Positions 42,442 through 51,965 of a DNA stretch of 62,500 nt are shown one piece after another; the first letter of the stretch is position 1; each line of letters opens with the position of its first letter. Source of the stretch: Prorocentrum cordatum (Eukaryota > Sar > Dinophyceae > Prorocentrales > Prorocentraceae). Below the pieces are notes generated by a model that was not told where the DNA came from, did no database searches, and saw only the letters and a program-made list of their open reading frames with translations. The DNA is taken from positions 1 through 62,500 of the forward strand of contig CAUYUJ010003682.1 in the NCBI GenBank assembly GCA_963575745.1, given 5' to 3'. Both the position numbers and the translations under genes were made by a program.

Positions 42442-42968
42442 CGGATCTGAGCGTCGCATTCTGCCAGATGATCAAGGCGTTCACCCCTGCGAGTGTGTAC
42501 GCCAGTGGGTGTCTGCTCGGCACGCAGCAGTGGTCGATACCGATCGTGAAGTGCCTCTGCGTCATCACCCTTGGTCTGGTGGTCACGAGTCTTGGTGAGT
42601 TGAACTTCCACTTGTTCGGCTTCGTGATGCAGGTCGTCGCCTTGATCTGCGAGGGCTTGAGAATTACTTTGCTTGAAACCCGCATGAAGTCACAGGGTTA
42701 CAAGCTGAATGCGCTTTCCTCAGTAATGGTATTCGCCCCCATGGTCTGCGCAGTCCTGTTTGTTTCGTCTCTGCTCTTCGACAGGTCCGCCTTCGATGCG
42801 CAGCAGATTAGTGAGATCGGCGTGGGGATATTCAGCGCCAACGCTTTCTTGGCCTTCCTCCTGAACGTCGTGATATACCTCGCTATCCAGAGTGCCAGTG
42901 GTCTCGACTTTGCCTTGACAGGCGTCCTCAAGGACCTCTTGATCGTGGTCGGAAGCTGCCTCTTCCAG
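42442..42968 (+). CDS. TPT/SLC35-type sugar transporter, exon 2
   Basis: This exon encodes helices four to nine of the transporter begun at 31886. LSVAFCQMIKAFTPASVY is the classic TPT segment; KCLCVITLGLVVTSLGE, FHLFGFVMQVVALICEGLR and SGLDFALTGVLKDLLIVV are further membrane segments with the conserved GE, EGLR and GVLKD motifs of the family. The start follows AG at 42440-42441. The end is placed after CAG at 42968, giving a GA donor; a second GA donor six bases downstream is equally in phase. The frame hits a stop at 42984, so splicing is required. Confidence 0.8.
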
Positions 42969-43201
42969 GACGGAGACGGAGGATGAGGGGAAGGAGAGGG
43001 AGGAGGAGGGAGAAGGAGGAGGAGGAGAATGTGGAGGAAAATGGAGAAGGGGAATAAAGATGAGAGAGGTAGGATAGAGGAGGAGGAGGAGAAGGAGGGT
43101 AGGGAGAGGCAGAGGAGGGGAAGAAAGATGAGAAGGAGGAGGAGGAGGAGGAGAAGGAGGAAGAGGACGCGGAGGAGTGAGGAGGAAGAGGAGGATGGGA
43201 C

Positions 43202-43233
<32 letters not shown>

Positions 43234-43258
43234 CGACGACGACGACGACGACGACAAG
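42969..43258 (+). other. Intron 2 of the TPT gene, GA-AG borders
   Basis: 290 bp, mostly GGA/GAAGGA purine repeats ending in a (GAC)n run and AAG. It has no GT at the donor in the required phase. GA donors are known from dinoflagellate introns. Phase 0 on both sides. Confidence 0.6.
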
Positions 43259-43615
43259 GGCGGACAGATCACGACCACGCAGCTCGTCGGATACAGCCTC
43301 GCCATGGTGGGCCTCCAGGCCTACGGCGTAGTCAGCAAGTCCCCGTCGGACTTCGAGGACGGGGTCGTGGCGGCGCTGCTCCGGAGCGCGATGGGACAGG
43401 AGAAGGAGGAGAGCGCACCTCCTCCTTTCCACTCACGTCCCCTCCTCCCTCATTCCTCCTCGTCGTCTTCCTCCTCCTCCACCCCCTCTCGTCCTCTTCC
43501 TATCGTGTTTCTCTCCTCTTCATCCCAGTCCTCATCCTTCCCCTCGTCGTCCTGCCTCCTCGTCATTATCCTGTTCCTCCTTCCCCTTCTCGTCCTTATC
43601 CTCATCTCGTCATAA
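43259..43615 (+). CDS. TPT/SLC35-type sugar transporter, exon 3 (C-terminus)
   Basis: GGQITTTQLVGYSLAMVGLQAYGVVSK is the last family segment: the short loop and tenth helix ending in a lysine-tagged tail. An acidic tail (DFEDGVV) follows, and from about 43420 a Ser/Pro/Leu-rich run caused by a TCC tract, with a stop at 43613. The real coding end may lie earlier, at an unrecognised splice donor near 43405, so the final part is uncertain. Confidence 0.7.
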   Translation, partial: GGQITTTQLVGYSLAMVGLQAYGVVSKSPSDFEDGVVAALLRSAMGQEKEESAPPPFHSRPLLPHSSSSSSSSSTPSRPLPIVFLSSSSQSSSFPSSSCLLVIILFLLPLLVLILISS

Positions 43616-43900
43616 TCCGACGAGTCCTCTTCATCCGACTTCCCCTTCTCATCCCCCTCATCTTCCTCATCGACGTTTACTTCATCACTCCCCCTCCCCC
43701 GCCCCGTCCACCTCATCCTTCTCGTCCTCTTTGTTCCCTCCCCCACGGCACTTCATCGCTAAATTCAAGCACCTCGCACGTATGGTGTCACTCCTCCTAG
43801 CGGGATTGCCGACGATTTTCGACGGTGGGGATTGAGCGGGCTCGGCCCTCCTCCCCTCCTTACCCATCCACCCACCCTCCTCCTCGCTCCTCCGCATCAC
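43420..43900. repeat. TCC/CTCGTC-rich pyrimidine region
   Basis: TCCTCCTC and TCGTCCTCATC words with mixed sequence between. Downstream of the TPT gene there is no separate coding signal. Confidence 0.8.
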
Positions 43901-44335
43901 CATCATCATCCTTCACAGCATCATCGCCACCATAAGCAGCAGAAGCAGCATCATCAGCAGCATCATCAGCAGCATCAGCATCAGCATCATCAGCAGCAGC
44001 ATCATCAGCAGCAGCATCATCAGCATCATCAGCATCCGCATTATCATCAGCATCATCATCATTACTATCAACCATTTCTCCGGACTGCTGGCGGTACGAG
44101 TTCGGCGACGGTGGCCAGCAGGCACGCCAGCGCTGGCAGAGAGCGGGTGATGATATGATGCGAGTGATAAACATGACCAGTACTTGCATTGTTGGTCCAA
44201 CTGTTGATCATCATCCTCATCATCATCACCATCATCAGCAGCATCAGCGTCAGCATCGGCATCATCATCAGCAGCAGCATCAGCATCAGCATCACCACCA
44301 TCCATCCATCCATCCATCCATTCATCCATCCGGAT
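43895..44335. repeat. CATCAG/CATCAT microsatellites
   Basis: (CATCAG)n at 43910-44075 and again at 44205-44300, then (CATC)n at 44300-44328. About 100 bp of mixed sequence lies between. Confidence 0.95.
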
Positions 44336-44700
44336 CTTCCTCCTTCCCCCTCCTGCGTCCGTTCCTCATCCTCCTCTTCCTCCTATTTATCCCCTGACTC
44401 GCCGTACCACTCACGCAGCTTCCACACTTCCTCCATCTCCTCGTCCTCCTCCTCCACCTACATTCCTTATTATCCTCCTCCTCCTCCTTCTCCTCGTCCT
44501 TCTCCTCCTCCTCCTCCTCTTCCTCCTCCTCCTGCTCCTCCTCCTCATCCTCCTCCTCCTCCTCCTCCTCCTCATCATCATCATCATCATCGTCGTCATC
44601 ATCAGCATCATCATTCCCCTCATTCCCCTTCTCCTCCTCACTCTCCTCCTCCTCCCCATCCTCCTCATTTGTTCCTCCGTCTCCGTTCCGTTTCCTTCTG
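44336..44700. repeat. (TCC)n region with CAT patch
   Basis: CTCCTCC and TCCTCG runs with a CATCAT patch near 44572-44615. It borders the tail module of the composite repeat. Confidence 0.9.
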
Positions 44701-44711
44701 AATCATTAATC

Positions 44712-45365
44712 CATGTCGCACCCCGAGGCCAGTCGGAAGGGCGGGCCAGGCGTTTCGCCCGAGATATGCTTACCATGCATGATCCTTAAGTTTAGAAGTT
44801 GGCAAGAGCTTCGCGGATGGAGGGCGGGTGGTGCCGCGCACGCTCGTTTTAAAAGTTGCCAGAGCTTCACGGATTGACGGTGGGCGGTTTTCAAAAGGTG
44901 GTTCTCGCCTTAGCGCCGCGCACATTCGTTCTAAAAAAAGTTGCCAGGGTTTCACGGAGTGAGGGCGGCTCTTTTTCAACATGTGGTTCTCGTTTCAGGG
45001 CCGCGCACATGCGTCTTCAACAGTTGAACGAGTTTCATTCGTCCCCATGGCCAACGTGCCAGACATTGTGCTTTGCAGCGGTTTAAGACTGTCAGGGCGC
45101 AACAGTTACGACGCTGATTCGCGGTGTTGAAGTCCCGTGAATGGTGTTCTGCTAAGATTCAGGATCGTCAAGAAGCAACAGTCAAGCAATATGTGGCGTT
45201 GGGGTCCCGAGACCGGTGTTTTGGCATGCTTCCGGATACTCAAACAATTGTCTCCCACGGGGCAATTCTCTAAGTGGAAATGAATACTTGTAAGGGCCTG
45301 TAAAGTGGGAGCTTGGATGGAGAGTTTCTTCCAACATCGTTGACGAGTCTTGGGCTTAAATTGGT
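44712..45365 (+). repeat. Composite repeat: tail module, 83-bp monomers, head module
   Basis: Tail module (GTCGCACCCCGAGGCCAGT and GCGTTTCGCC, 44713-44790), three monomers with GCCGCGCACATTCG boxes (near 44831, 44912 and 44996), an intervening segment, and a head module at 45255-45365 containing TCCAACATCGTTGA. It is the mirror-oriented counterpart of 22290-22760. TCC tracts abut both ends. Confidence 0.85.
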
Positions 45366-45655
45366 CCTCCTACTCGTCCTCCTCCTCCTCATCTTCCTCC
45401 TCCCATCCTCCTCCTTCCCATCCCCCTCCGTCCCCTTCCCCCATTCCCTTTTCCCCCTCTCCTGCTTCTCCTCCTCCTCCTCTTCCTTCTCTTCCTCCTC
45501 CTCCGCCTCCTCCTTCTCGTCCTCCTCCTCCTCCTCTTCATCATCATCATCATCAGCAGCATCATCATCCTCATCCCCCTCCTCTTCCTCCTCCGCCTCC
45601 TCCTCCTCCGTTTCCTCCTCCTCCTCTTCCTCCTCCTCCGCTTCCTCCTTCTCCC

Positions 45656-45711
<56 letters not shown>

Positions 45712-46215
45712 GCAGCAGCGCCTCCTTCTACTCCGCCTCCTCATCCTCCTACGCCTCCTCCTCATCCTCCTCCACCTCATCATCATCACCATCATCATCA
45801 GCAGCATCATCCTCATCCTGCTCCTGCACCTCCTCCTCCTCCTCTTCCTCATCCTCCCTCTCCTCATGATCCTCCTCATCACCAGCAGCATCATCATCAG
45901 CAGCAGCATCATCAGCAGCATCATCAGCATTAACAGCATCATCAACATATGTCTCATTCACCTCCTCCTCCTCATCCTCTTCCTCCTCCGCCTCATCATC
46001 ATCATCATCCTCCCATCCTCCTCCTCCCATCCTCATCCTCCCATCCTCCTCATCCGCCTCCTCCTCCTCCTCGTCATTCTCCTCCTCCGCCTCCGCCTCC
46101 TCATCATCATTATCATCCTCCGCATCCTCCTCCTCCGCCACCCCCCACCCCTCCCCCCTTCCCCCCCCCCCCCGTCCTCCCCCCCACCCAGCTTTCCCCG
46201 CGCGTTCCCCCCCCC
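45360..46215. repeat. TCC and CAT/CAG simple-sequence region
   Basis: Alternating TCC tracts, a (CAT)n of about 17 units at 45656-45712, CATCAG patches, and C runs near 46140-46215. Poly-Ser, poly-His and poly-Asp frames are artefacts. Confidence 0.95.
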
Positions 46216-46565
46216 CCCGCCCCCGCCGCCGTCGTTTGGGATCAGAGCTCGTCTCACCAGGCGGGCCAGGGCACAAGGTGCCCCCAGAAGGTGCAGAGGA
46301 GCTGGCCCCTTGGGCAGGGTGTACGCTTAGGTGTGCTGTTTATGTTTCACGTGGTGTACGCTTGGACGTGGTGTGCGCTCAGGCGTTTGGCGCTGGCTCC
46401 CCTTCTCCCTTTCACGCGACATGCTATTTTGATCATCGACCAGGCTGCGGGCCCCGCCGCTCCGAGTACGCAGGCCCTCAATGAGAACTGAGAGTCCTGC
46501 ATCCATTTTGCATTACGCAGGGGTCAAGTGTTTTCTCCACGATAGGACTGACGACCCCCAAGCGT
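46216..46565. other. Unassigned stretch
   Basis: Two GTGTACGCTTRG-type words recur at 46318-46375. No gene is seen. Confidence 0.35.
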
Positions 46566-46637
46566 ACCTTATCTGACCTCCTCCGCCTCCCCCCCCCCCC
46601 TCCTCTCCTCCTCCTCCTCCTCCTCCTCATCATCATT

Positions 46638-46716
<79 letters not shown>
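46566..46716. repeat. C/TCC tract and long (CAT)n
   Basis: TCC repeats followed by a CAT run of nearly 90 bp (about 46628-46715). Confidence 0.95.
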
Positions 46717-46718
<2 letters not shown>

Positions 46719-46990
46719 GTGTTCATTCCCATCCTCCTCCCCCGCCCTCTCCACTCGCGCCTGTGAAGGCGAGCGTGCACGTTCACCTGGCCTCCGACCC
46801 CGCTGGGACTGGCGGATCTGGGCAGCCTTGCGAAGACCGCGAGCCTGGACTGGAGGACGAGTGCCAACCGAGGTCCTCCCCCCTTCTTTACAATTACACA
46901 ATATGAATACTGCTCTCCTTTCTCCCCTGATGACGTCCCGAAGATATCCGGCCCCCCTCCGCGTATTGCCCTTTACTCATAGGATTCCCG
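46717..46990. other. Short mixed stretch without recognised gene
   Basis: Nothing recognisable; it precedes the flank motif at 46995-47060. Confidence 0.35.
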
Positions 46991-46994
46991 GGAG

Positions 46995-47060
46995 TTGGGT
47001 TTTCGCTTGGGTTGTTTCCCTACCATCTTGTGGTGTTGGGTTTTCGTTTTGAAGAGACAG
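46995..47060 (+). repeat. Flank motif (left copy)
   Basis: TTGTTTCCCTACCATCTTGT followed by GGTGTTGGG and a GACAG end. It matches 15340-15405 (same strand) and 50565-50640 (opposite strand). In each case a TCC/GGA tract and then the 90/77-bp satellite follow. Confidence 0.7.
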
Positions 47061-47184
47061 AGCCCGGCGTATCTTCCTCCTCTCCTCTCCTCCTCCTCCC
47101 CGTCCTCCCATGGACGGCATCATCGTCATCATCATCAGCAGCATCATCATCATCATCATCGTCACCATCAGCATCATCCCACCC

Positions 47185-47386
47185 ATTTCGGCACACACCT
47201 CACACGGTTCGTGGCCCCTTAGGGAGGGAGCTCCGCCGAAGGCTCCAGTGGCAGGGTCCGCATGCGTCAACGCCACCTAAGACAGCGCTTCGTGGCCCCA
47301 TAGGGAGCTCCACCGAAGGCTCCAGTGCCGCATGCGTCATCGCCACCCAGGACAGCGTTTCGTGGCCCCGTAGGGAGCTCTCGCAA
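47185..47386 (+). repeat. 77/90-bp satellite, left of the LINE fragment
   Basis: About two and a half monomers with TTCGTGGCCCC.TAGGGAGC, CCGAAGGCTCCAGTG and CCGCATGCGTCA boxes, ending in GAGCTC where LINE sequence begins. Confidence 0.85.
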
Positions 47387-47867
47387 GGCCCTGGAGGCGC
47401 TGGCAGAAGCGGATCCGGCCTTCGCCGAGCGCAAAGCGGAGCTCGAGCAGGCCAAGAAGCAGGCGGCGAAGCTCTACTCGTCCACCACGGCCGAGGACAC
47501 GCTCCGTTCCGTCAAAGACAAGGTCGCCTCCATCGACACAGAGGGCAAGAAGGGCGCTAGCCTCGCCACGATTCTGGGCGAGATGGCTGCTGCCGCAGCC
47601 CCACCACATCCCGAGCCAGAGCCTGCCCGCGCTGTGCCAGCCGCAGGAGGGGGCCCAGGCGCTCCTGGTGCAGGCGCAGGTGGTGGCGCAGATGAGGCTG
47701 ATGCTCCCATGGCAGGAGACCCAGGCAGCGACGAGTTCGACAAGTTCATGGAGGGCGAGGATCCTGGAGGGCTTCTCGGCAGCGCTGCTGACGAGAACGA
47801 GAGGAAGAGGCTCCAGGAGGCACTGGACACGCTCAGGGCCGCCAAGCGCTCCAAGACCTCGGGGTAG
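47381..47867 (+). pseudogene. LINE ORF1 remnant (coiled coil onward)
   Basis: From SRKALEALAEADPAFAERKA the frame is homologous to the ORF1 at 17330-17834, including KKQAAKLYSSTTAEDT and the C-terminal ERKRLQEALDTLRAAKRSK. The N-terminal zinc cluster and the leader are missing: the element starts abruptly at GAGCTC, shared by satellite and LINE. Confidence 0.85.
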
Positions 47868-50106
47868 CGGCCGCAGCGGGGCCATTGGTGGCGATCGTTC
47901 CTCTCTCATGCCCAGGACGGCGGACAAGCAAGGGCGTTGGTGGGTTGGCCCCACGGTAAACTGCAATGCGTGGTCGAGGTTCTCCAACCTGCTTGGCACA
48001 GCCACTGTCAGGTGCTGGTACTTCGTTGCCGTTCAAGAGACGCATTTGGATCCGCAGCGCATTCAAGACGTTCAAGGACAGCTTCGACGGCTTGGATGGG
48101 CCTCGGAGGCCGCGCCAGCGATCAACGCTGGTTTTAGCTCCAAGGGCATTGGAGGCCTTGTGCAGATGGCGCCCCAGCACCTCGGGCTCGGGCCGTTCGA
48201 CCTGCTCGGCAAGCGGTGCTGGAGCCTGGTCGCGCCATCATCTCCCACCTCAATGGCGTCTGCAGAGGCGGCATCGCGTGGGTCAACGTGTATCTGGAGG
48301 CCAACGTCGGGCTCAACCAGAGCAATGCCGACACCTTCTACGCGGTGCTCAAGGCCCTGCAGGCGGCCAACAGGCCCTTCATCGTGTGCGGGGACTTCAA
48401 CATGGAGCCGTCAGTCTTGGAAAAATCTGGCCGGCTAGAGGCGGCGCAAGCGGTCGTTGCCGCGCCCACGGGGGCCACGTGCAGACCTGCGGGCAGGACC
48501 ATCGATTACTTCGTGGTCCCGAGGCTCTTCCGCGGGGCAAAGGCCAGCGTTATCCACGAGCTGGACCTCAGCCCGCACAATCCAGTTGCGCTCGAGCTGC
48601 TTGGCCCGAGCAGGCACCAGAAGGTCACCGTCACGCGCGCGGCCAAGCGGCTGCCTCTGCCCAGGCCGCCGGCGTGCTGCGCGCAGGATCATGGCCCAGC
48701 TTGGCGGGCCGTTCGTGACCAGCTCGAGCGCATGACCGACCTAGACAGCATGTGGCACGCTTTCGTCAAACAGGAGGAGGTCAACATGAGTGACGCGCGC
48801 GGGCTCATCCACGACCTCGACAGGCATTCAGGCCGCGCGGAACGGCCCAGGCGTTCAGCCACCTCAGCCACGGCGCCGTCGCCGCCTAAGCTGCCGCGCG
48901 TCACTCGAGCTTCGACCTGGTGCAGGTCGGTGGCCATCTCTCTCCGTGACGCAGCGCAGATCGAGCAGCCGCTCACCAGGTTCGGAGCCCTGCGTGCATT
49001 GGGCAAGCTAGCTGGCAGGCCGCCGTCCGACCTCATAGAGCTGCAGGGCGTGGTCAGCACCATCGCCAGCGGCGCGCAGGATTTCTCTTTTGATTAGCTT
49101 GAGGTGCTCAGTGCGGCGTATTTCAGCTGGTCCGAGGCAATGGTCAAGACTGATGTCGATCAAGCCTCCAAGAACTACAACGACTGGGTGCTGCACTCTG
49201 TCGCCACGGGCTCATTCGGCATCCATGATGTCACGAAGACGGCTCAGATTTGGAATGCCAAGCCAGCCAACACAGTTGGCATGGCGCCGCTCACCATTCA
49301 GCAAAGCCACGGGCGCTGGTCGACGAGTGGCCCGTTTACTGGGGCATCGTCGCCCCCCGGCCTTGCCGGCTCAGGCAGCAGGCGGCGGTGCGCTTGGTGC
49401 GAAGACCCCGAGGGAGCTCGAGCCTGAGGGGCGCCATCTGCCTTGACCCGGGGAGAGCGCCCCGAAAGGCCTTCTGCGGCGGAGCTGCGGAAAGTGATCC
49501 GTCCAAGTTTCAGCCTGGGCCCAACTTTGACAGCATCCGTCCAAGCGAATTCAGTCTGATGGGTGACCTAGGCATTAATGCTCTCATTGATTTGCTGATG
49601 GCTATCGAGCAGCAAGCAGATTGGCCCAGCTTCATCACCAAGATGGCCTTCGTTCCCAAGGCAGACGGAGGCCTTCGACACATTGCGTCGTTGGCAGCGG
49701 AGGTCAGAGTTCACGGCAGGCTTCGCAGGCCCATCATGCAGCAGTGGGAGAGGGCCAGTGACAGGCCCTACTGGTGGGCGTGCTCAGGGCGCTCATGTGA
49801 CAGAGCGGCGTGGCAGCAGCAGACGAGGTCAGAGCGGATTGCGATGATGGCTGAACTTCCCCCCGATCAAGACTGCGCCTCTGCCAGCATCCTCCTGGAC
49901 CTTCGGAAGGCATTAGAGCAGGTCTCGCACCGGCGCCTTGTGCAGGCAGCCATCAAGTTCGGTTTTCCGCTCTGGCTGGCCACGCTGCAGATCTCTCTGC
50001 ACCGTGCGCCGAGGGTGCTGCACCTCGACGGGCGCTGCTCGCAGGAGTTGCAGGCATTCCAGAAGGTGCTCGCTGGAGACGCGTTCGCCACGGGCTTCAT
50101 GAAGCC
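47868..50106 (+). pseudogene. LINE ORF2 remnant (endonuclease and part of RT)
   Basis: This is a close relative of the LINE at 17843-21511. The endonuclease (WWVGPTVNCNAW, CGDFNMEPSV, LDLSPHNPVAL) and the RT up to LLDLRKALEQVS and LAGDAFATGFMK are present. Breaks: a frame change near 48210, a TAG in place of CAG at about 49095, and another shift near 49300-49450. The sequence ends in the RT before motif C, at the joint with satellite at about 50106. Confidence 0.85.
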
Positions 50107-50515
50107 TAGGGAGCTCCACCGAAGGCTCCAGTGGCAGGGTCCGCATGCGCCAACGCCACCCAGGACAGCGCTTCGTGGCCCCATAGGGAGCTCCACCGAA
50201 GGCTCCAGTGGCAGGGTCCGCATGCGTCAACGCCACCCGAGGACAGCGCTTCGTGCGCCCATAGGGAGCTCCACCGAAGGCTCCAGTGGCAGGGTCCGCA
50301 TGCGTCAACGCCACCCACGCAGGCACATCCCTCACACGGTTCGTGGCCCCACAGGGAGCTCCACCGAAGGCCCCAGTGGCAGGATCCGCAAGCGTCACCG
50401 CCACCCGTGACAGCGATTCGTGGCCCCATAGGGAGCTCCACCGAAGGTTCCAATGGCATCGTTCGCATGCGTCTCCCCCACCCAGGACAGCGCTTCGCAG
50501 CCCCATCCAGGACAG
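50106..50515 (+). repeat. 77/90-bp satellite, right of the LINE fragment
   Basis: GGGAGCTCC boxes at 50109, 50186, 50264, 50354 and 50431, thus steps of 77, 78, 90 and 77 bp. Same family and same orientation as the left side. Confidence 0.9.
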
Positions 50516-50519
50516 TGTG

Positions 50520-50640
50520 TCCACGAGGAGAGAGGAGGAGGAAGAGGAGGAGGAGGAGGAGACGCGGAGCGCTGTCCTTTCAGAAGAGGACCCAACACCA
50601 CAGGAAGATTGGAAACAAAAAAAAGGAAGCCTGGGTTCAA
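50520..50640 (-). repeat. GGA tract and inverted flank motif
   Basis: A GGA tract (50527-50563) is followed by AAGAGGACCCAACACCACAG and a GGAAACAAA segment, which is the reverse complement of the motif at 46995-47060. Confidence 0.7.
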
Positions 50641-50885
50641 AAGAATATATTGGACCAAAAAACACGTTCAGGAAGCGTCTGGGCGTTTCGACTCCCCAAG
50701 CACCGAGGCTGCCGCCCGACGGCCACACGGGAAGACATCTGCTCAAAGCCTCGGCGCCCACCGCCCGGGCGCGCTCTCAGCCTCCAGTGAGCAGGCCCGC
50801 CCGAAGCCTTCTCAGGGCCCTGTGGCGGTGCCCACCTGGTCTCCTGCGGGAAGCCTCCTCTTCCTTCTCCTCCTCCTTGTCCTCA
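50641..50885. other. Unassigned stretch ending in a TCC tract
   Basis: No gene is recognised. A pyrimidine-rich tract at 50855-50897 is the insertion site of the next LINE. Confidence 0.4.
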
Positions 50886-50897
50886 TCCTCCTTTTCC
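50886..50897. repeat. Candidate target-site duplication, left
   Basis: TCCTCCTTTTCC, repeated exactly at 57082-57093. The pyrimidine-rich setting makes a chance match possible. Confidence 0.6.
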
Positions 50898-50933
50898 CCG
50901 TAGCCATTTTGGCTCAAGTCATCTTGGCTCAAG
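50897..50933 (+). other. Spliced leader plus a second, partial leader relict
   Basis: An SL sequence (CCGTAGCC...GGCTCAAG) ending at 50918 is followed at once by a 15-nt copy of the leader's 3' part (TCATCTTGGCTCAAG, two differences). This is the pattern expected when an SL-bearing cDNA is transcribed and trans-spliced again at the AG inside its own leader. Confidence 0.9.
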
Positions 50934-51116
50934 TAAATCATTTCTCGAGGTGGTTTGCAGAGACCAGGGGCCTGCCCAGCAGGCTCGGCCCGCGCATCAG
51001 GGGCCTGCTGGGCAAGGCAGGCGCCTCACATTTTCACGCTCCGAGGAGCTCCCGTACTGTACTGGCTGGGCAGGAGATCAGTTCTTCACTGCCGCGCATG
51101 GGGCGCAAGGAGAAGG

Positions 51117-51965
51117 ATGATCAGCAGACTGGAAGCCAGCACGCGAAGTGCCCTCAACCAGGCCCAGGCGCGGCTCCGCAGGGCCGAGGCGGCGCTCAAG
51201 CGGACCATCGAGAGCATCTCCGAGGGCGAGCAGTGGCTGCAGGACCAGAAGGAACAGCGGGAGACCTGGGTCCTCGAGGTCGCCGACGCTGAGGCGGCGG
51301 TCCAGGCGGCCTACGCTCGAGCGGCGCCCAAGGCCGTCGCGCCTGTGGAGGAGCCCACGCCAGCCCTGGACCTCTCGCAGCTGCTCGAGGGCGACCTGGA
51401 CATCCTCAGCGCACGGCCAGGCAAGGCGTTCGATCTCGAGGGACTCGTCATCCCGCCTGAGGAGCACCGCCAGCTCGAGGAGCAGATGGGCCAATTCGTC
51501 AAGCAGGTTCAGTCCGAGGTCAAGAGGCACTTCGGCCCAGCGGCCGAGGGGCTCGCCGCGATGCGAGCGGACCTCAAGGCCTTCAGCGACAGGCTCAAGA
51601 GCAAGAGGGCTCGGTCGGAGCCCCCCCCCCCTCCAGAGGCCGCCGCAGCTCCCGCCTCAGCGGCGCCCGCAGGCAAGGCGGCAGGCAAAGGCCCAGGAGG
51701 CGGGACGGCCGACGGCAAGCAGCCAGTGGCGGCCGCGCCCAAGGCGGCTCCCACAGCGGGGCCACCAGCCCCTCCCCCTGGTGGCGCTGACGGTGCTCGC
51801 GACGCTGCTGCAGCCAGCGGCGGCGGCGCTGCAGGCGCCACCGCTCCTGCGGGGGCCCCAGGCAGGACTCCCAAGCGCGAGCTGGCACAGGACGTCCGAG
51901 CCAGGATCCTGGAGCGGGCAGCCGTCAAGCCCCCAGCGGCTGACGGAGACTCCAGCACAGCCTGA
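51117..51965 (+). CDS. LINE ORF1: coiled-coil protein
   Basis: The start chosen is the ATG at 51117 in the long frame; an ATG in another frame at 51098 leads only to a basic Gln-rich frame. Residues 1-110 are rich in Arg, Glu, Ala and Leu with heptad character (RLRRAEAALKRTIESISEGE). A short acidic region LDLSQLLEGDLDIL follows, then a second helical segment QLEEQMGQFVKQVQSEVKRH, a Pro/Ala/Gly-rich linker and a basic C-terminal helix. 282 aa, intact. No zinc knuckle. By position it is the nucleic-acid-binding ORF1 of the LINE. Confidence 0.65.
   Translation: MISRLEASTRSALNQAQARLRRAEAALKRTIESISEGEQWLQDQKEQRETWVLEVADAEAAVQAAYARAAPKAVAPVEEPTPALDLSQLLEGDLDILSARPGKAFDLEGLVIPPEEHRQLEEQMGQFVKQVQSEVKRHFGPAAEGLAAMRADLKAFSDRLKSKRARSEPPPPPEAAAAPASAAPAGKAAGKGPGGGTADGKQPVAAAPKAAPTAGPPAPPPGGADGARDAAAASGGGAAGATAPAGAPGRTPKRELAQDVRARILERAAVKPPAADGDSSTA

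Noticed and set aside
43700-46720. Poly-His, poly-Asp and poly-Ser proteins
   Set aside because: They are translations of CAT, CAG and TCC repeats.
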